Notes: a model not told the origin generated them from the sequence alone. Positions 18,451-27,599 are shown, numbered from the stretch's first letter. The stretch is DNA of 64,000 nt from CAVTYH01 sp963738835 (GCA_963738835.1 CAVTYH010000001.1:1-64000), one strand, 5' to 3'. Program-made: numbers and translations.

Positions 18451-19749
18451 GTGAGCCTGCTACTCAAATCGCTGCAGCAGATCGACTCGCGGCTGCCGCC
18501 GATCGCGGCAGTGTCTGAACCAGCGATTCCCCCTGCGCCGATTCTGGCCGCGTCGGACGAGCTTACGCCGATGGCTTCAGCAAGCGAGCCCGCCACAGCG
18601 ATGCTCGAATTGCCCAGTTGTCTGCCCGAATTTCCGGCAGTCGAACTGGAAGAAACAGCCCACGAAACGACGATCGCCGAGGAAGCGGTGGCGGATGTGT
18701 TCGATCCCATTGAGCCGCCATTGCAGCCGGTGGAATCTATCTCGCAGGATGCGCTCTTCGCCGTGCCGCTTGAACCGGAATTGCCCAAACCTGTTGAGCC
18801 ATCAGTATCGCCGCCGCCGCAGGCCGAATTGACTCCGCCGGCGCTCTTGATGACTGCGACCGTCAACGAAACCGTTTCTGACCCAGCGCCGATCGTCACT
18901 GACGCGGAACTCAACTTCGAAACGGTGCAAGAGGACATTAGCAACCTCGAAGAGCTTCTGCTGGCGGAGATGGGCGACGCGCAGATTTTGTCCGTCATCG
19001 AACCTGTCCCGGCTGCCGCACCGTCAACAACATTGCAGCCGCGCACAATCCAGCCATCGTCGCCGCAACCGCTGAATCTGAGCGACGAGTATCGTGAACT
19101 GCGCGACCATTTTCTGTCACGTTTTTCCTTAGAATCGCACACGACCCTGCTGCTCGTCGACGCCGGGCGAATTGTGACTGACGCCTCCTGGCTAATGCCA
19201 TTCGTAACGAGCTTATTGGAACACCTAACTAAGAAACGACTTGCTCGGACTGATCAGCGAGGCGCGCCGCTCTTCGGCAATTCGGCGGCTGCTCCAACTG
19301 CGCTGTTGATCGAAGCTGCCGGCGCCGATTGCGGCTTAGCGCGATCCTTCGGCCTGGATGTCAAATCCGGATTGAGCGATGTCTTGCGTGACAATCTGCC
19401 GTGGAAATCGGCGCTGCAGCCAACCGTTGATCCGCAGATTCACTGGCTCGGTCGAGGATCAGCGCCGCTGCTCGCCAATCAGGGAATCGATCTGGCAGCG
19501 CTGCTTGCCGACCTTAAGGAGCAGTTCGACCTCGTGGTCGTTGCCGCCGGTCCCTTAGACATAGGAGCCGATGCAAATCGCCCTTTGGCAAATTCCGCCG
19601 CACTCTTCCTGCCATTGGCCAGTGCGGCCATTCTGTGCGTTGAACTCGACGGAACGCCCCAGCAGACCGCTGCCACCGCGAAACGCAAACTCGTTCAAAG
19701 AGGCGTTAACCTGCTGGGCTGCATCGTCCGCGGCGATTCGGCGGCCTGA
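18451..19749 (+). CDS. BY-kinase/CpsD-like protein lacking all nucleotide-binding motifs
   Basis: 432 residues; GTG start MSLLLKSLQQIDSR. Residues 1-200 are a Pro/Glu/Ala-rich disordered region. The C-terminal half aligns by pattern with CpsD/Wzc kinases: entry helix DEYRELRDHFLSRF, then LLLVDAG... where GEGKST should stand, LLIEAAGADCGLARSFG where LLIDADxRRPxLHRLFG should stand, GLSDVLRDNLPW, FDLVVVAAGPLD for the usual YDYVIIDTPP, and AILCVELDGTPQQ. Walker A, A' and B acidic or lysine residues are all absent, and no C-terminal Tyr cluster is seen. I infer a pseudo-kinase acting as scaffold or regulator of the co-encoded Wzz/ExeA pair. It could also be a highly diverged ATPase. Confidence 0.7.
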   Translation: MSLLLKSLQQIDSRLPPIAAVSEPAIPPAPILAASDELTPMASASEPATAMLELPSCLPEFPAVELEETAHETTIAEEAVADVFDPIEPPLQPVESISQDALFAVPLEPELPKPVEPSVSPPPQAELTPPALLMTATVNETVSDPAPIVTDAELNFETVQEDISNLEELLLAEMGDAQILSVIEPVPAAAPSTTLQPRTIQPSSPQPLNLSDEYRELRDHFLSRFSLESHTTLLLVDAGRIVTDASWLMPFVTSLLEHLTKKRLARTDQRGAPLFGNSAAAPTALLIEAAGADCGLARSFGLDVKSGLSDVLRDNLPWKSALQPTVDPQIHWLGRGSAPLLANQGIDLAALLADLKEQFDLVVVAAGPLDIGADANRPLANSAALFLPLASAAILCVELDGTPQQTAATAKRKLVQRGVNLLGCIVRGDSAA

Positions 19750-19970
19750 GCTGGCAGGCGCGCGATTCGACTCTTTCGTCCCGGGCAGCCTCCAACCAAC
19801 TGCCATACAATGGCGGCGTACTCCAAGGTACAATTCTGTCGTTCTGGAATACGTCGTTTTTCTCGGATTGTTTCGACTTTGGCGTCTGTTTTGCCTCGGG
19901 AGTGCAAAAGTCGGACGGGAGAAATGCGTAATCTGGTTGACGATGAAATCGCGAACCTGCGAATACTCCG

Positions 19971-20763
19971 ATGGAATCAACCGTTCCCACCTCAACGCCA
20001 TCCGCCCAACGGACGACGGACCGCGAACCGCGGACCAACACTGGCAGAACCCTGGTGATGACGGCCACCTACAACGAGATCGATAATTTGCCGCGATTGG
20101 TGGCCGAGGTGCTGCAAGTTGCGCCGCAGGTCGATTTTCTGGTGGTCGATGATAACTCGCCCGACGGCACCGGCGCTGGTGCGACGAGCAGTCGGCGGCT
20201 GATAAGCGGGTCCGCTGTTTGCACCGCAGCGGCAAACTGGGCCTGGGCACGGCCATTGTTGCGGGCATGAAATACGCCATCGAACATGGTTACGATTACG
20301 TGCTGAACATGGACGCCGATTTCAGCCATCATCCGCGATACCTCCCGGCCATGCTGGACGGGATGGATCCGCCCAGTGGACCGCCCGTGGATGTGATGAT
20401 CGGCTCTCGCTATGTGCCTGGCGGCGGCACCGTCGATTGGCCGCTGAAGCGTAAACTGATGAGCCGGGCGGTCAATTTGTACGCCCGGTGGATGTTGTGG
20501 CTGAAGCCGCGCGATGTCAGCGGAGGTTATCGCTGTTATCGTGTTGCGCAGCTCGCCGAACTGCCGCTCGGCCAAATTCGTTCGCGCGGCTATTCATTCC
20601 AGGAAGAAATTCTGTGGCTATTGCGCCGCGCGGGGCCCGTTTTGGCGAAACGCCAATTCTGTTCGCCGATCGAGAGCGTGGCCAATCGAAAATCAACCGC
20701 GCCGAAGCCTGGGCGGCCATGCGGATTATCTTGCAACTGGGTTTGAAGAATCTTGGCCGCTGA
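19971..20763 (+). CDS. GT2 glycosyltransferase, polyprenol-phosphate mannosyltransferase-like (frameshifted)
   Basis: Transfers a sugar from a nucleotide donor to a polyprenyl phosphate on the cytoplasmic membrane face. Motifs of the DPM1 class: VMTATYNEIDNLPRL, FLVVDDNSPDGTG, then in the next frame LHRSGKLGLGTAIVAGMKYA, YVLNMDADFSHHPRYLPAM, IGSRYVPGGG and GYSFQEEILWLLRRAG. The frame breaks near 20190 and again near 20640, after which FADRERGQSKINRAEAWAA runs to TGA 20761-20763. Repaired length about 264 residues. No C-terminal membrane domain. ATG at 19971 is used, but its first about 29 residues are encoded by a GTCCG-type repeat, so ATG 20058 is an alternative start. Fourth gene of the polysaccharide-type set. 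Confidence 0.85.
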
Positions 20764-20803
20764 TTGGCGATCCCGAATTTGTAACGGACAAAAATCGTGG
20801 CCG

Positions 20804-21910
20804 TTATTTCTTTTTCGCCGGAACAGCCGCTGCGGCAGGTTTAGGCGGATCGGCCATGGCAGTCGCCGCAGGTTTCGGCGCCGGCACGTTCGCCGCCTTC
20901 AGCGGTTCGTCGATCCGAATGGCTTTGCGGCCTTTCAGAGCCCCTGGCCGAGCGTGATACTTCGCGTGGCCTTCTACGCTGATGACAATCGGTGTATTCA
21001 CGTCTTTTTCGGTCATGATGATGTCGCCAACCCGCAAGCCGATTAGATCGCCGGTGCTGATTTTGGTATCGGCCAGTTGGGCCACCAATTGCACCATCGC
21101 CCCGCGCAAATTGTGGCTGATTCGCTGCGTGGTTTCCGGGGTAGCCCCGCGGCGGCCGTAAGAAACCCAACTGTTTGAAGAGAGCTTTTGCCCGATGCGT
21201 TCGATCGAATTGAACGGAATGCACAGATTCATCATGCCGCGCGTTTCGCTCAGCGTGATCTCGAAGCTGATCAGCACGACCACTTCGTTCGGCGGCACAA
21301 TCTGCACCAACTGCGGATTACTCTCCACACGCTCCACCACAGGGCGTAAATCAAGAATGTTGGCCCAAGCGCGGCGAAACTCTTCCAGAAACAGCGCGGT
21401 GAGCTTCGACACCAATCGCAATTCAATTTCCGTCAGCGGACGCCGGGCCAGCGGAGTGGGATCGCGCCCGCCGCCCAGCAAGCGATCGATGATCGGATAT
21501 AAAATCGAGGGGTTGATATCCAGAATCAAATGCCCTTCCAACGGTTCGGCCTTCAGCAGATTGAAGCACGTCGGGTTTTCCAGGCTGAACACGAATTCGC
21601 TGTAGGTGAGCTGATCGACGCTGGTCAGCTTGACCTCGATGATGCTGCGCAACAGCCCCGACATTGCCGCCCCGAAGTTGCGGCTGAAGCCCTCGTGCAA
21701 CGTTTGCAGAGCCCGCATTTGCTCTTTGCCAACGCGCTCGGGCCGTTTGAAATCGTAGGGAATGACCTTTTCTTTCGGGCGGCCGGCGCCGTCCGCACCG
21801 GAGTGTTGTGGTCGCGCAGACGATGAAGACGTCCCTCCGGCCTTGCCCGCCTTTTCCATTTGGCCGAGCAGGCCTTCCACTTCCGATTGACTGAGAACCT
21901 CGTCACTCAT
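20804..21910 (-). CDS. fliM: Flagellar motor switch protein FliM
   Basis: C-ring component that binds CheY-P and sets rotation direction. 368 residues. N-terminal CheY-binding EVLSQSEVEGLLGQ; middle CheC-like domain (YDFKRPERVGKEQMRALQTL, GHLILDINPSILYPIIDRLLGG, RPLTEIELRLVSKLT); C-terminal SpoA/SpoF domain (LRVGDIIMTEKDVNTPIVI). An Ala/Lys/Pro-rich tail after residue 330 is unusual. It stands alone among non-flagellar genes and is convergent with the glycosyltransferase gene (40-bp gap). Implies a motile cell stage. Confidence 0.95.
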   Translation of the reverse strand: MSDEVLSQSEVEGLLGQMEKAGKAGGTSSSSARPQHSGADGAGRPKEKVIPYDFKRPERVGKEQMRALQTLHEGFSRNFGAAMSGLLRSIIEVKLTSVDQLTYSEFVFSLENPTCFNLLKAEPLEGHLILDINPSILYPIIDRLLGGGRDPTPLARRPLTEIELRLVSKLTALFLEEFRRAWANILDLRPVVERVESNPQLVQIVPPNEVVVLISFEITLSETRGMMNLCIPFNSIERIGQKLSSNSWVSYGRRGATPETTQRISHNLRGAMVQLVAQLADTKISTGDLIGLRVGDIIMTEKDVNTPIVISVEGHAKYHARPGALKGRKAIRIDEPLKAANVPAPKPAATAMADPPKPAAAAVPAKKK

Positions 21911-21978
21911 AGATCGCCTCCATGCGAAACCAAGCGTCAGGAGTCATGGATCAAGGACCAGTTATCTGACTCTGACTC

Positions 21979-23253
21979 CTACTCCCTTACCTGTCCTTCC
22001 CCCAGCACTACGTACTTGTAACTTGTGAGCTCTTTCAAACCACACGGACCGCGGGCGTGAAATTTGTCGGTGCTGATGCCAATTTCCGCCCCCAGGCCGA
22101 ATTCGCCGCCATCGTTAAACCGTGTGCTGGCGTTAACCATGACAGCGGCGCTATCCACCCGGTCGGTGAATTTCTGGGCCGATGCCAAATCGCCCGTGAT
22201 AATGGCATCGGTGTGATGCGAGCCGTAACGGTTGATATGTTCGATCGCTTCTTCCAGCGAGCCAACAACGCGGCAAGAGATGATTGGGCCGAGGTACTCG
22301 GTCGCGTAATCTTCTTCGGTTGCCGGTTTGGCAAGCGGGACGAATTCGCGGGTCTTTGCATCGCCGCGAATTTCGACGCCCTGCTTGCCGAGCGCCGTGC
22401 CGATGCGCGGCAAAAACTCTGCGGCGACATCGGCGTGTACTAGCAGCGATTCCGCCGCGTTGCACACTCCCATTCGCTGGCACTTGGCGTTGATCGTGAT
22501 GCGCTCGGCCATTTCCAAATCGGCCGCATGATCGACATACACATGACAGTTGCCGTCGAAGTGCTTGATGACCGGCATCGTGGCTTCGGCCGCTACACGG
22601 CGGATCAGGCTTTCTCCGCCGCGAGGAATGGTCACGTCGATGAATTCGTGCAGACCCAGGAAATGACCGACAGCATCGCGATCGGTGGTGTTCACAAGCT
22701 GAACGGCGTCGGCAGGTAATCCGGCATCATCCAGTGCTTGCCGCAATAGATCGACAATCGCTCGGCTGCTGTGGGCTGCTTCTTTGCCGCCACGCAAGAT
22801 GACCGCGTTGCCGCTTTTGACACAAATGGCCGCCGCATCGGCGGTCACATTGGGGCGTGATTCATAAATGAAAAACACGACGCCCAGCGGCACACGGACC
22901 TTCAGCACTTTCAGACCGTTAGGACGGATGTTGGATTCAATGATCTCGCCCACAGGATCTGGCAGCGCGGCGACTTCTTCGAGCGCTTTGGCGATCGACT
23001 CGATGCGCGCCGGCGTGAGTTTCAAGCGGTCGATTTCGGCGTCGGTCAGCCCAAAGTCGGGAGCGGCGGCCACATCGCGGCGGTTGGCTTCCAGAATCTC
23101 TCCAGAATCGGACCGCAAGAGAGCCGCGGAGCGCCTCAGCCAATCGATTTTTTGGGCACCTTTCGCGCAGGCCAATTCGACTGACGCCGCGCGGCAGCGC
23201 TGGGCGACATCAAGGCAATAAGCGCGCAAATCGGTATTTTCGACCACAGCCAA
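21979..23253 (-). CDS. proA: Glutamate-5-semialdehyde dehydrogenase (gamma-glutamyl phosphate reductase)
   Basis: NADPH-dependent second step of proline synthesis. 424 residues. Motifs: VPLGVVFFIYESRPNVTADA, CVKSGNAVILRGGKEA (cofactor site), VQLVNTTDRDAV, FIDVTIPRGGESLI, and catalytic Cys in KCQRMGVCNAAESLLVH. The first possible start is TTG 23253 (MAVVENTDLRAYC); GTG 23247 is equally plausible. The partner proB is not in the window. Confidence 0.95.
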   Translation of the reverse strand: MAVVENTDLRAYCLDVAQRCRAASVELACAKGAQKIDWLRRSAALLRSDSGEILEANRRDVAAAPDFGLTDAEIDRLKLTPARIESIAKALEEVAALPDPVGEIIESNIRPNGLKVLKVRVPLGVVFFIYESRPNVTADAAAICVKSGNAVILRGGKEAAHSSRAIVDLLRQALDDAGLPADAVQLVNTTDRDAVGHFLGLHEFIDVTIPRGGESLIRRVAAEATMPVIKHFDGNCHVYVDHAADLEMAERITINAKCQRMGVCNAAESLLVHADVAAEFLPRIGTALGKQGVEIRGDAKTREFVPLAKPATEEDYATEYLGPIISCRVVGSLEEAIEHINRYGSHHTDAIITGDLASAQKFTDRVDSAAVMVNASTRFNDGGEFGLGAEIGISTDKFHARGPCGLKELTSYKYVVLGEGQVRE

Positions 23254-23415
23254 CGCGACACCCCGGTGGTTCTAAATCGTTATTAATTATAGACTTGTGA
23301 ATCGAATCCGTTCGCCGGAAATTGCGCACGGCACCGATGGAAGTATCCGTTATATCCTGGGGAGAGTCAACGCCGGAGTCCGGTTCGCGAGGATGCCAGC
23401 AACCATGCCGCACCG

Positions 23416-24297
23416 TCATTCAGACCGTTTTTGTGTACAACTGAGTGAGGCGCCGCCAGCAGCTTCATAGAGCCGCAGGGATTGTTTGACCGGAGCGACA
23501 TCGTGGACACGCAGAATTTGCACGCCTTGGGCCGCCAGGGCACAGGCCACGCCTAGGGTGCCAGGCAGCCGATCGGCGGTTTTGTCACCCAGCACGTGGC
23601 CAATGAAGCCTTTGCGCGAATGGCCAACAAGGATCGGGCAACCCAATTCGTGAAGCCGCCGGCAGTTTGCCAGCAGCTCGAGGTTGTGTTCGGCTGTTTT
23701 GCCGAAACCGATGCCGGGATCGAGGCAGATTCGCTCATGCAATATGCCGGCCGCCAGCAGCATGTCGCGCGAATCAAGCAAGAAATGCCTGATGTCACAA
23801 ACAACATTGCGATACGTTGGTTTATCTTGCATCGTTTGCGGCGTGCCTTGCATGTGCATCGCACAGACGCCGACGCCAGATTCAACCGCGACTGCCAGCA
23901 TTTGTGGATCGCCGGTAAACGCCGTCACATCGTTGATGATTTCCGCGCCGGCGTCGATGGCTGCCTTTGCGACCGCGGCTTTTGATGTGTCGATCGAAAC
24001 CGGCACGTCCATCTGGGCACACACGGCTTCCACAACGGGCAGCACACGCCGGAGCTCTTCTTCTTCGGAAATTGCTTCTGAATACGGCCGAGTGCTTTCG
24101 CCGCCGATGTCGAGCAGATCGGCCCCTTCGTCGACGAGCTTCAACGCTTGCGTTAGAGCTGCCTGCGGATCCAGAAATCGTCCGCCATCGGAGAAGCTGT
24201 CTGGCGTAACGTTAACGATGCCCATCAGCAATGGACGATGCGGAAGTTCCAGCCGGCGAGTGCGGAGTTGCCAGACAGTGGCACGCGAAGTAAGCAT
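23416..24297 (-). CDS. folP: Dihydropteroate synthase
   Basis: Condenses p-aminobenzoate with hydroxymethyl-dihydropterin pyrophosphate; target of sulfonamides. 293 residues from ATG 24297. All signatures present: LLMGIVNVTPDSFSDGGRF, ADLLDIGGESTRPYSE, VSIDTSKAAVAKAAIDAGA, ICLDPGIGFGKT, and PILVGHSRKGFIG. Lies downstream of lptE on the same strand, with a short repeat-containing gap between them. Confidence 0.96.
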   Translation of the reverse strand: MLTSRATVWQLRTRRLELPHRPLLMGIVNVTPDSFSDGGRFLDPQAALTQALKLVDEGADLLDIGGESTRPYSEAISEEEELRRVLPVVEAVCAQMDVPVSIDTSKAAVAKAAIDAGAEIINDVTAFTGDPQMLAVAVESGVGVCAMHMQGTPQTMQDKPTYRNVVCDIRHFLLDSRDMLLAAGILHERICLDPGIGFGKTAEHNLELLANCRRLHELGCPILVGHSRKGFIGHVLGDKTADRLPGTLGVACALAAQGVQILRVHDVAPVKQSLRLYEAAGGASLSCTQKRSE

Positions 24298-24351
24298 GCC
24301 GTTGATGGTAGCAGATGTGTGGGTGGTCTGCTAAATCGCAAGCGGTTTGCA

Positions 24352-24390
24352 AAACAACTGACGACGGACCACTGACAACTGACCAGTGCC
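24352..24390. repeat. Intergenic GTCCGT/GTCAGT-type word repeat
   Basis: Contains ACTGACGACGGACCACTGAC followed by AACTGACCAG, iterations of the roughly 7-bp unit CAACTGA/CGGACCA, in the gap between folP and lptE. The same word family occurs at 20003-20047, 31849-31876, 47186-47255, 52414-52483 and 62282-62396. Confidence 0.65.
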
Positions 24391-24392
24391 GT

Positions 24393-24917
24393 TCACCACG
24401 GCTTTTCCATCAAACCGACGACTTGCTCGGCCAGCTTTTTCACGATTTGTTCTTGGCTGGTGGTGTACGACTGGCCGTATTCGGGAATGTAGGCGGCGCT
24501 TTGGCCGATTTCCACAAACGCCGGCGGCAGCGGGACGGCGCCGTTGTAGATTGTGTCTCCCTTGCGGTTAATCCATGTGACGCGCACCTGGTAGTTCACG
24601 TCGGTGCTGCGGGCTTCGCCAAATTTGTTGGGGACCACTAAGCGCTTGGTGTCTTCGATGATTTTGGCCGACAGGATGCTGTCGGCATTGGGGTTGCCGA
24701 CAACTTTGTACGGCGTGCGAGTTTCGATTTCCTTACAAATTGCTTCGGTTAGCGCTTCGCCCAAATCGGGCCGGAAACTGGCCGATTCGACCATTGGCAC
24801 GTAAACCGTACTGACATCCGGCGTGTAGAGCGTGCTGTTGCCGAACTGATAGCTGGCACAGCCGGCGAGCCCAAGCAGTAAGCAAAAAGCGGTAGGCATG
24901 TGGCGATGGTCAAACAT
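24393..24917 (-). CDS. lptE: LptE-like LPS-assembly lipoprotein
   Basis: Outer-membrane lipoprotein expected to plug and assemble the LptD LPS translocon. 174 residues. Signal peptide MPTAFCLLLGLAGC with lipobox LAGC, then a LptE-type alpha/beta domain (YVPMVESASFRPDLGEALTE, KEIETRTPYKVVGNPNAD, YQVRVTWIN). ATG 24917 overlaps the last base of the upstream stop (TAATG), supporting coupling to the BamD-like gene. The internal ATG at 24899 would give a more conventional signal peptide. Evidence for a Gram-negative-type outer membrane. Confidence 0.78.
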   Translation of the reverse strand: MFDHRHMPTAFCLLLGLAGCASYQFGNSTLYTPDVSTVYVPMVESASFRPDLGEALTEAICKEIETRTPYKVVGNPNADSILSAKIIEDTKRLVVPNKFGEARSTDVNYQVRVTWINRKGDTIYNGAVPLPPAFVEIGQSAAYIPEYGQSYTTSQEQIVKKLAEQVVGLMEKPW

Positions 24918-26341
24918 TATCGTAGGGTGTTGCCAGTTGGATCAACACTTGAATTGGCGACAGGCTTGGCCTGCTCCGTTTCTTGATTACCGAACTGAAT
25001 TGGAGGTGGAGTTTTGCTGTCCGCGATTGCGCTGGCTCGGCTCGCATCAGTCTCTTCATCCGCATTGTATTTACTCGACGGCGTAATCCAACGAGTTAGT
25101 GCAGCCAAGCGGTTCGGTGGATTATCAGGCAACGGTTGAATCGCAGCTAACCGGGTTTTCGCCTGCTCGGCGAACTGCGTTTGCGGGTAATCTTTCACGA
25201 CTTGGGCATAATAGATTTTTGCGGCACGGTAGTGGGCGCCATTGTCGAAGTACTGGGCGAGATGGATGTCGCGAGTGGCGCGCTGGGCCTTGACTTCGGC
25301 TTTATAGCGGACGATTTTTTCTCGTTCGTCGCCCAGTTCGTTGGGGAATTGCACCAGCATTTGATCGATAAGCTGATCGGCTTCCTCCAGCGGCTGGCCG
25401 TTGTAGCCAGGACCTTGATATTTGCGGAATTTGCACTGCAAACCCAGCAAGTGCGCCTGGAGCTGATATTTGCTCTTCGGATAATCGGTCCGTAGCAGGT
25501 TGTAGTAATAGTCGGCGTCATCCCAGCGGTGGTCGCGGAAGTAGATGTTCGCCTCGGCCATGATGGCGGCGTCGGCCAACGGGCCGCGCGGATCGTTCAC
25601 GCGCACATCGTTGTAACTGTTGACGGCGTGCCCACCGGTATCGAACAGCGGCTGCGTGCGGTCGGTGAAATTCGGCACCAGCGCCCAGCGGTGATGTGCT
25701 TCGTCGGTCTGCTGCCAATAGCGGGCAATCGCAAACTGCCGCGAAACGGTTTTATCGAGGTACCGTGTATTGGTGTATTTTTTGATCAACCGGCCGTACA
25801 GATCGTCGGCGGCGGAGTAGCGATCGGCAAAAAAGTTGGATTCCGCTTGCAGGAACAGCGCGTCTTCTTCCAGCGAAGAATCGGGCCAGTAATTGGCGGC
25901 CTTGGCGAATAACTTGGCGGCCTTGTCGTATTCCTTCGCCTCGAACAGTTTTTCGCCCTCCTCGAATTGCTCGCGCACAAATTTCTCGTTCGGACCCAAG
26001 CCGACGGCTTTTTTCATCGACTTGGTCATGTTCTCGGGCGAAAACCGCTCCAGGCCTGTTGGCTCTTTGGACTCGTAATCGTTGGGGATGTAATTCGTTT
26101 CCGGCTCGGTTGGATGCCCTTTGGCCACGTTGACATACGAGCCCTGGCAGCCGACTGCCGCCATCAAGCCGCAGAGCAAGATTGTTGATGCCCACAGGCG
26201 GCAGAATGACGAATGACGACACGAAGGGGCGGAGCTAAATTCGAATGATGAAGGAATGACGAAGCACGAATGGCCAAACAACGGCGTGGCAGCACAATCG
26301 CTGCTGTCGTTGTCCATCCGTGGGCTTTGGCCACTAGTCAT
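24917..26341 (-). CDS. BamD-like TPR outer-membrane lipoprotein
   Basis: A lipoprotein signal (STILLCGLMAAVGC, lipobox AVGC) precedes a long TPR array: EQFEEGEKLFEAKEYDKAAK, ALFLQAESNFFADRYSAADD, then ADYYYNLLRTDYPKSKYQ and AAKIYYAQVVKDYPQTQFAE, the BamD/YfiO pattern. At about 420 mature residues it is longer than E. coli BamD (about 225). It ends with a Pro/Ala-rich tail. The true start is unclear: the in-frame ATG at 26341 reads through an ATTCGTC-type intergenic repeat (residues about 28-45, CFVIPSSFEFSS), and no good start lies between the repeat and the lipobox. The real gene may start by a non-ATG codon near 26190 or contain an indel. Coupled to lptE. Confidence 0.75.
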   Translation of the reverse strand: MTSGQSPRMDNDSSDCAATPLFGHSCFVIPSSFEFSSAPSCRHSSFCRLWASTILLCGLMAAVGCQGSYVNVAKGHPTEPETNYIPNDYESKEPTGLERFSPENMTKSMKKAVGLGPNEKFVREQFEEGEKLFEAKEYDKAAKLFAKAANYWPDSSLEEDALFLQAESNFFADRYSAADDLYGRLIKKYTNTRYLDKTVSRQFAIARYWQQTDEAHHRWALVPNFTDRTQPLFDTGGHAVNSYNDVRVNDPRGPLADAAIMAEANIYFRDHRWDDADYYYNLLRTDYPKSKYQLQAHLLGLQCKFRKYQGPGYNGQPLEEADQLIDQMLVQFPNELGDEREKIVRYKAEVKAQRATRDIHLAQYFDNGAHYRAAKIYYAQVVKDYPQTQFAEQAKTRLAAIQPLPDNPPNRLAALTRWITPSSKYNADEETDASRASAIADSKTPPPIQFGNQETEQAKPVANSSVDPTGNTLR

Positions 26342-26394
26342 TCGTCATTCCTTCGACATTCGTCATTCGAATTTTGTCATTCACACTTGCAGGT
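26212..26394. repeat. Intergenic inverted repeat of ATTCGTC/GACGAAT words
   Basis: The left arm (about 26205-26272) iterates GAATGACGAA, and the right arm (about 26333-26390) iterates TTCGTCATTC in inverse complement, around a central unrelated loop. It sits between recO and the BamD-like gene and is read into the latter's apparent N-terminus. A sister element lies at 55058-55193. Confidence 0.7.
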
Positions 26395-27127
26395 ATTCGT
26401 GCATTTTCGGGCGATGGCCCAGCAAGTGGGCGATGTAATTGCCGAGCAGGCCGCGAAGTTCACCGCGAGTTTTTGGGTTGATCTCTAAGTGTTTCCACGC
26501 GTCGCCGTGCAAATCGGCCAGCGCTGCCATCGCTTTCACAGTTTCACCGCTGATCGAAACCACTTGCCGCTTTCCGCTGCGGCATTTCCCGCATAACACA
26601 CCACCGGCGAGCAGTCCGAACGCCACTCGACCCGAGAGTTCAACCGGCGCACCACATTCCACGCATGTTTCCCACGACGGCAAATGCCCGAGAATCGCTA
26701 GCGCCGCCAATTCAAAGCGCACCACCAACGTCGATACGTTTCCACCGTGCGCGAGCGAGAGCAGCGTATGATCTGCCAGATCGAACAGTGCGGGATGGGA
26801 ATCGTAATCGTCGGTCAGTTCGCTCAGTAATTCGGCGACGTAGTAACCGGCGTACAGACAAGACAAGTCACGCTCCGGCGGACGGAATCGCCGCTGGAGT
26901 TTTGCTTCCGTCAACAGGTCGAGTGCCCCGGACGATTTGCGGAGGAACACTACTGTGCACAGGCTCAACAGGTCAAGGGCAGACTCGAATGGCCCCTTCG
27001 GTCTGCGGGCGCCCTTGGCCAAAGCGTGTATCTTGCCGAATTCCCGCGTGAAAGCCGTGACGACAGCACTGGTTTCGCTGAAATCCACGGTTTTCAGCAC
27101 GATGGCCGTGGCTTTTTCGGAAGACAT
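26381..27127 (-). CDS. recO: DNA repair protein RecO
   Basis: RecF-pathway mediator that helps load RecA on SSB-coated DNA. Start at ATG 27127 (MSSEKATAIVLKTVDFSET), not the longer frame to 27199. N-terminal OB fold (FTREFGKIHALAKGARRPK), helical middle (DLSCLYAGYYVAELLSEL), and a zinc-finger region with four Cys (ETCVECGAP, GGVLCGKCRSGK). 248 residues, family-typical. Last gene of the phoH-pgpH-ybeY-corC block, a position it holds in many bacteria. Confidence 0.93.
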   Translation of the reverse strand: MSSEKATAIVLKTVDFSETSAVVTAFTREFGKIHALAKGARRPKGPFESALDLLSLCTVVFLRKSSGALDLLTEAKLQRRFRPPERDLSCLYAGYYVAELLSELTDDYDSHPALFDLADHTLLSLAHGGNVSTLVVRFELAALAILGHLPSWETCVECGAPVELSGRVAFGLLAGGVLCGKCRSGKRQVVSISGETVKAMAALADLHGDAWKHLEINPKTRGELRGLLGNYIAHLLGHRPKMHEYLQV

Positions 27128-27167
27128 TGAGAGGGAAAGCTTGACTGTCGAGTTTGGCGCGTCCGGC

Positions 27168-27599
27168 CTATGCCGCAGAAAGTGCGGCAACCACGGCATT
27201 TATCCAATCCGTGCTAATCCATTCCGTATCATTGTACGGAATCATCCGCGTGTTCTGCCAACCCGAATCGTCGAGCACCAGGGTCATGCCGGGGGCTGCC
27301 ATACTGTTCGTCGTATGAATGATGACGGGGCAAACTGGTTGGCATTTTGCCAAATAGTCGGCGACATCCCGCCCGGTCCCAGGATCGAACACTTCATCCC
27401 CGCGCCGTCGATTTGGACCCAAATCATGGTCCAAGCAAATAAGTCGAACATCAGGCAGGTGATCTTCAATCCAAGCAATCAAGTCAGGTGCATTGTCGAA
27501 GACTACCAATTTATAATTTGGGAATCTTGTCAACAAGCACCGAGTCATTTCATCAATGCGCTCCGATTCGTCATCGAGCACTACGATTGCTTTGCTCAT
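27168..27599 (-). CDS. Atypical receiver, cyclic-phosphate-processing (cREC-like) domain protein
   Basis: 143 residues forming a single receiver-like fold: AIVVLDDESERIDEM at the N-terminus, ICLDHDLGPNRRRGDE in the middle (the DHDLGP signature), TGRDVADYLA, and VIIHTTNSMAAPGM. These match what I recall of the cREC family, receiver relatives predicted to act on cyclic nucleotides or cyclic phosphates rather than to take phosphoryl groups. The ATG overlaps the upstream corC-like stop by 4 bp (ATGA), so it is co-translated with the ybeY/pgpH block. An ordinary response regulator without output domain is the alternative, but the DLGP and HTTNS motifs argue against it. Function inferred only. Confidence 0.7.
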   Translation of the reverse strand: MSKAIVVLDDESERIDEMTRCLLTRFPNYKLVVFDNAPDLIAWIEDHLPDVRLICLDHDLGPNRRRGDEVFDPGTGRDVADYLAKCQPVCPVIIHTTNSMAAPGMTLVLDDSGWQNTRMIPYNDTEWISTDWINAVVAALSAA

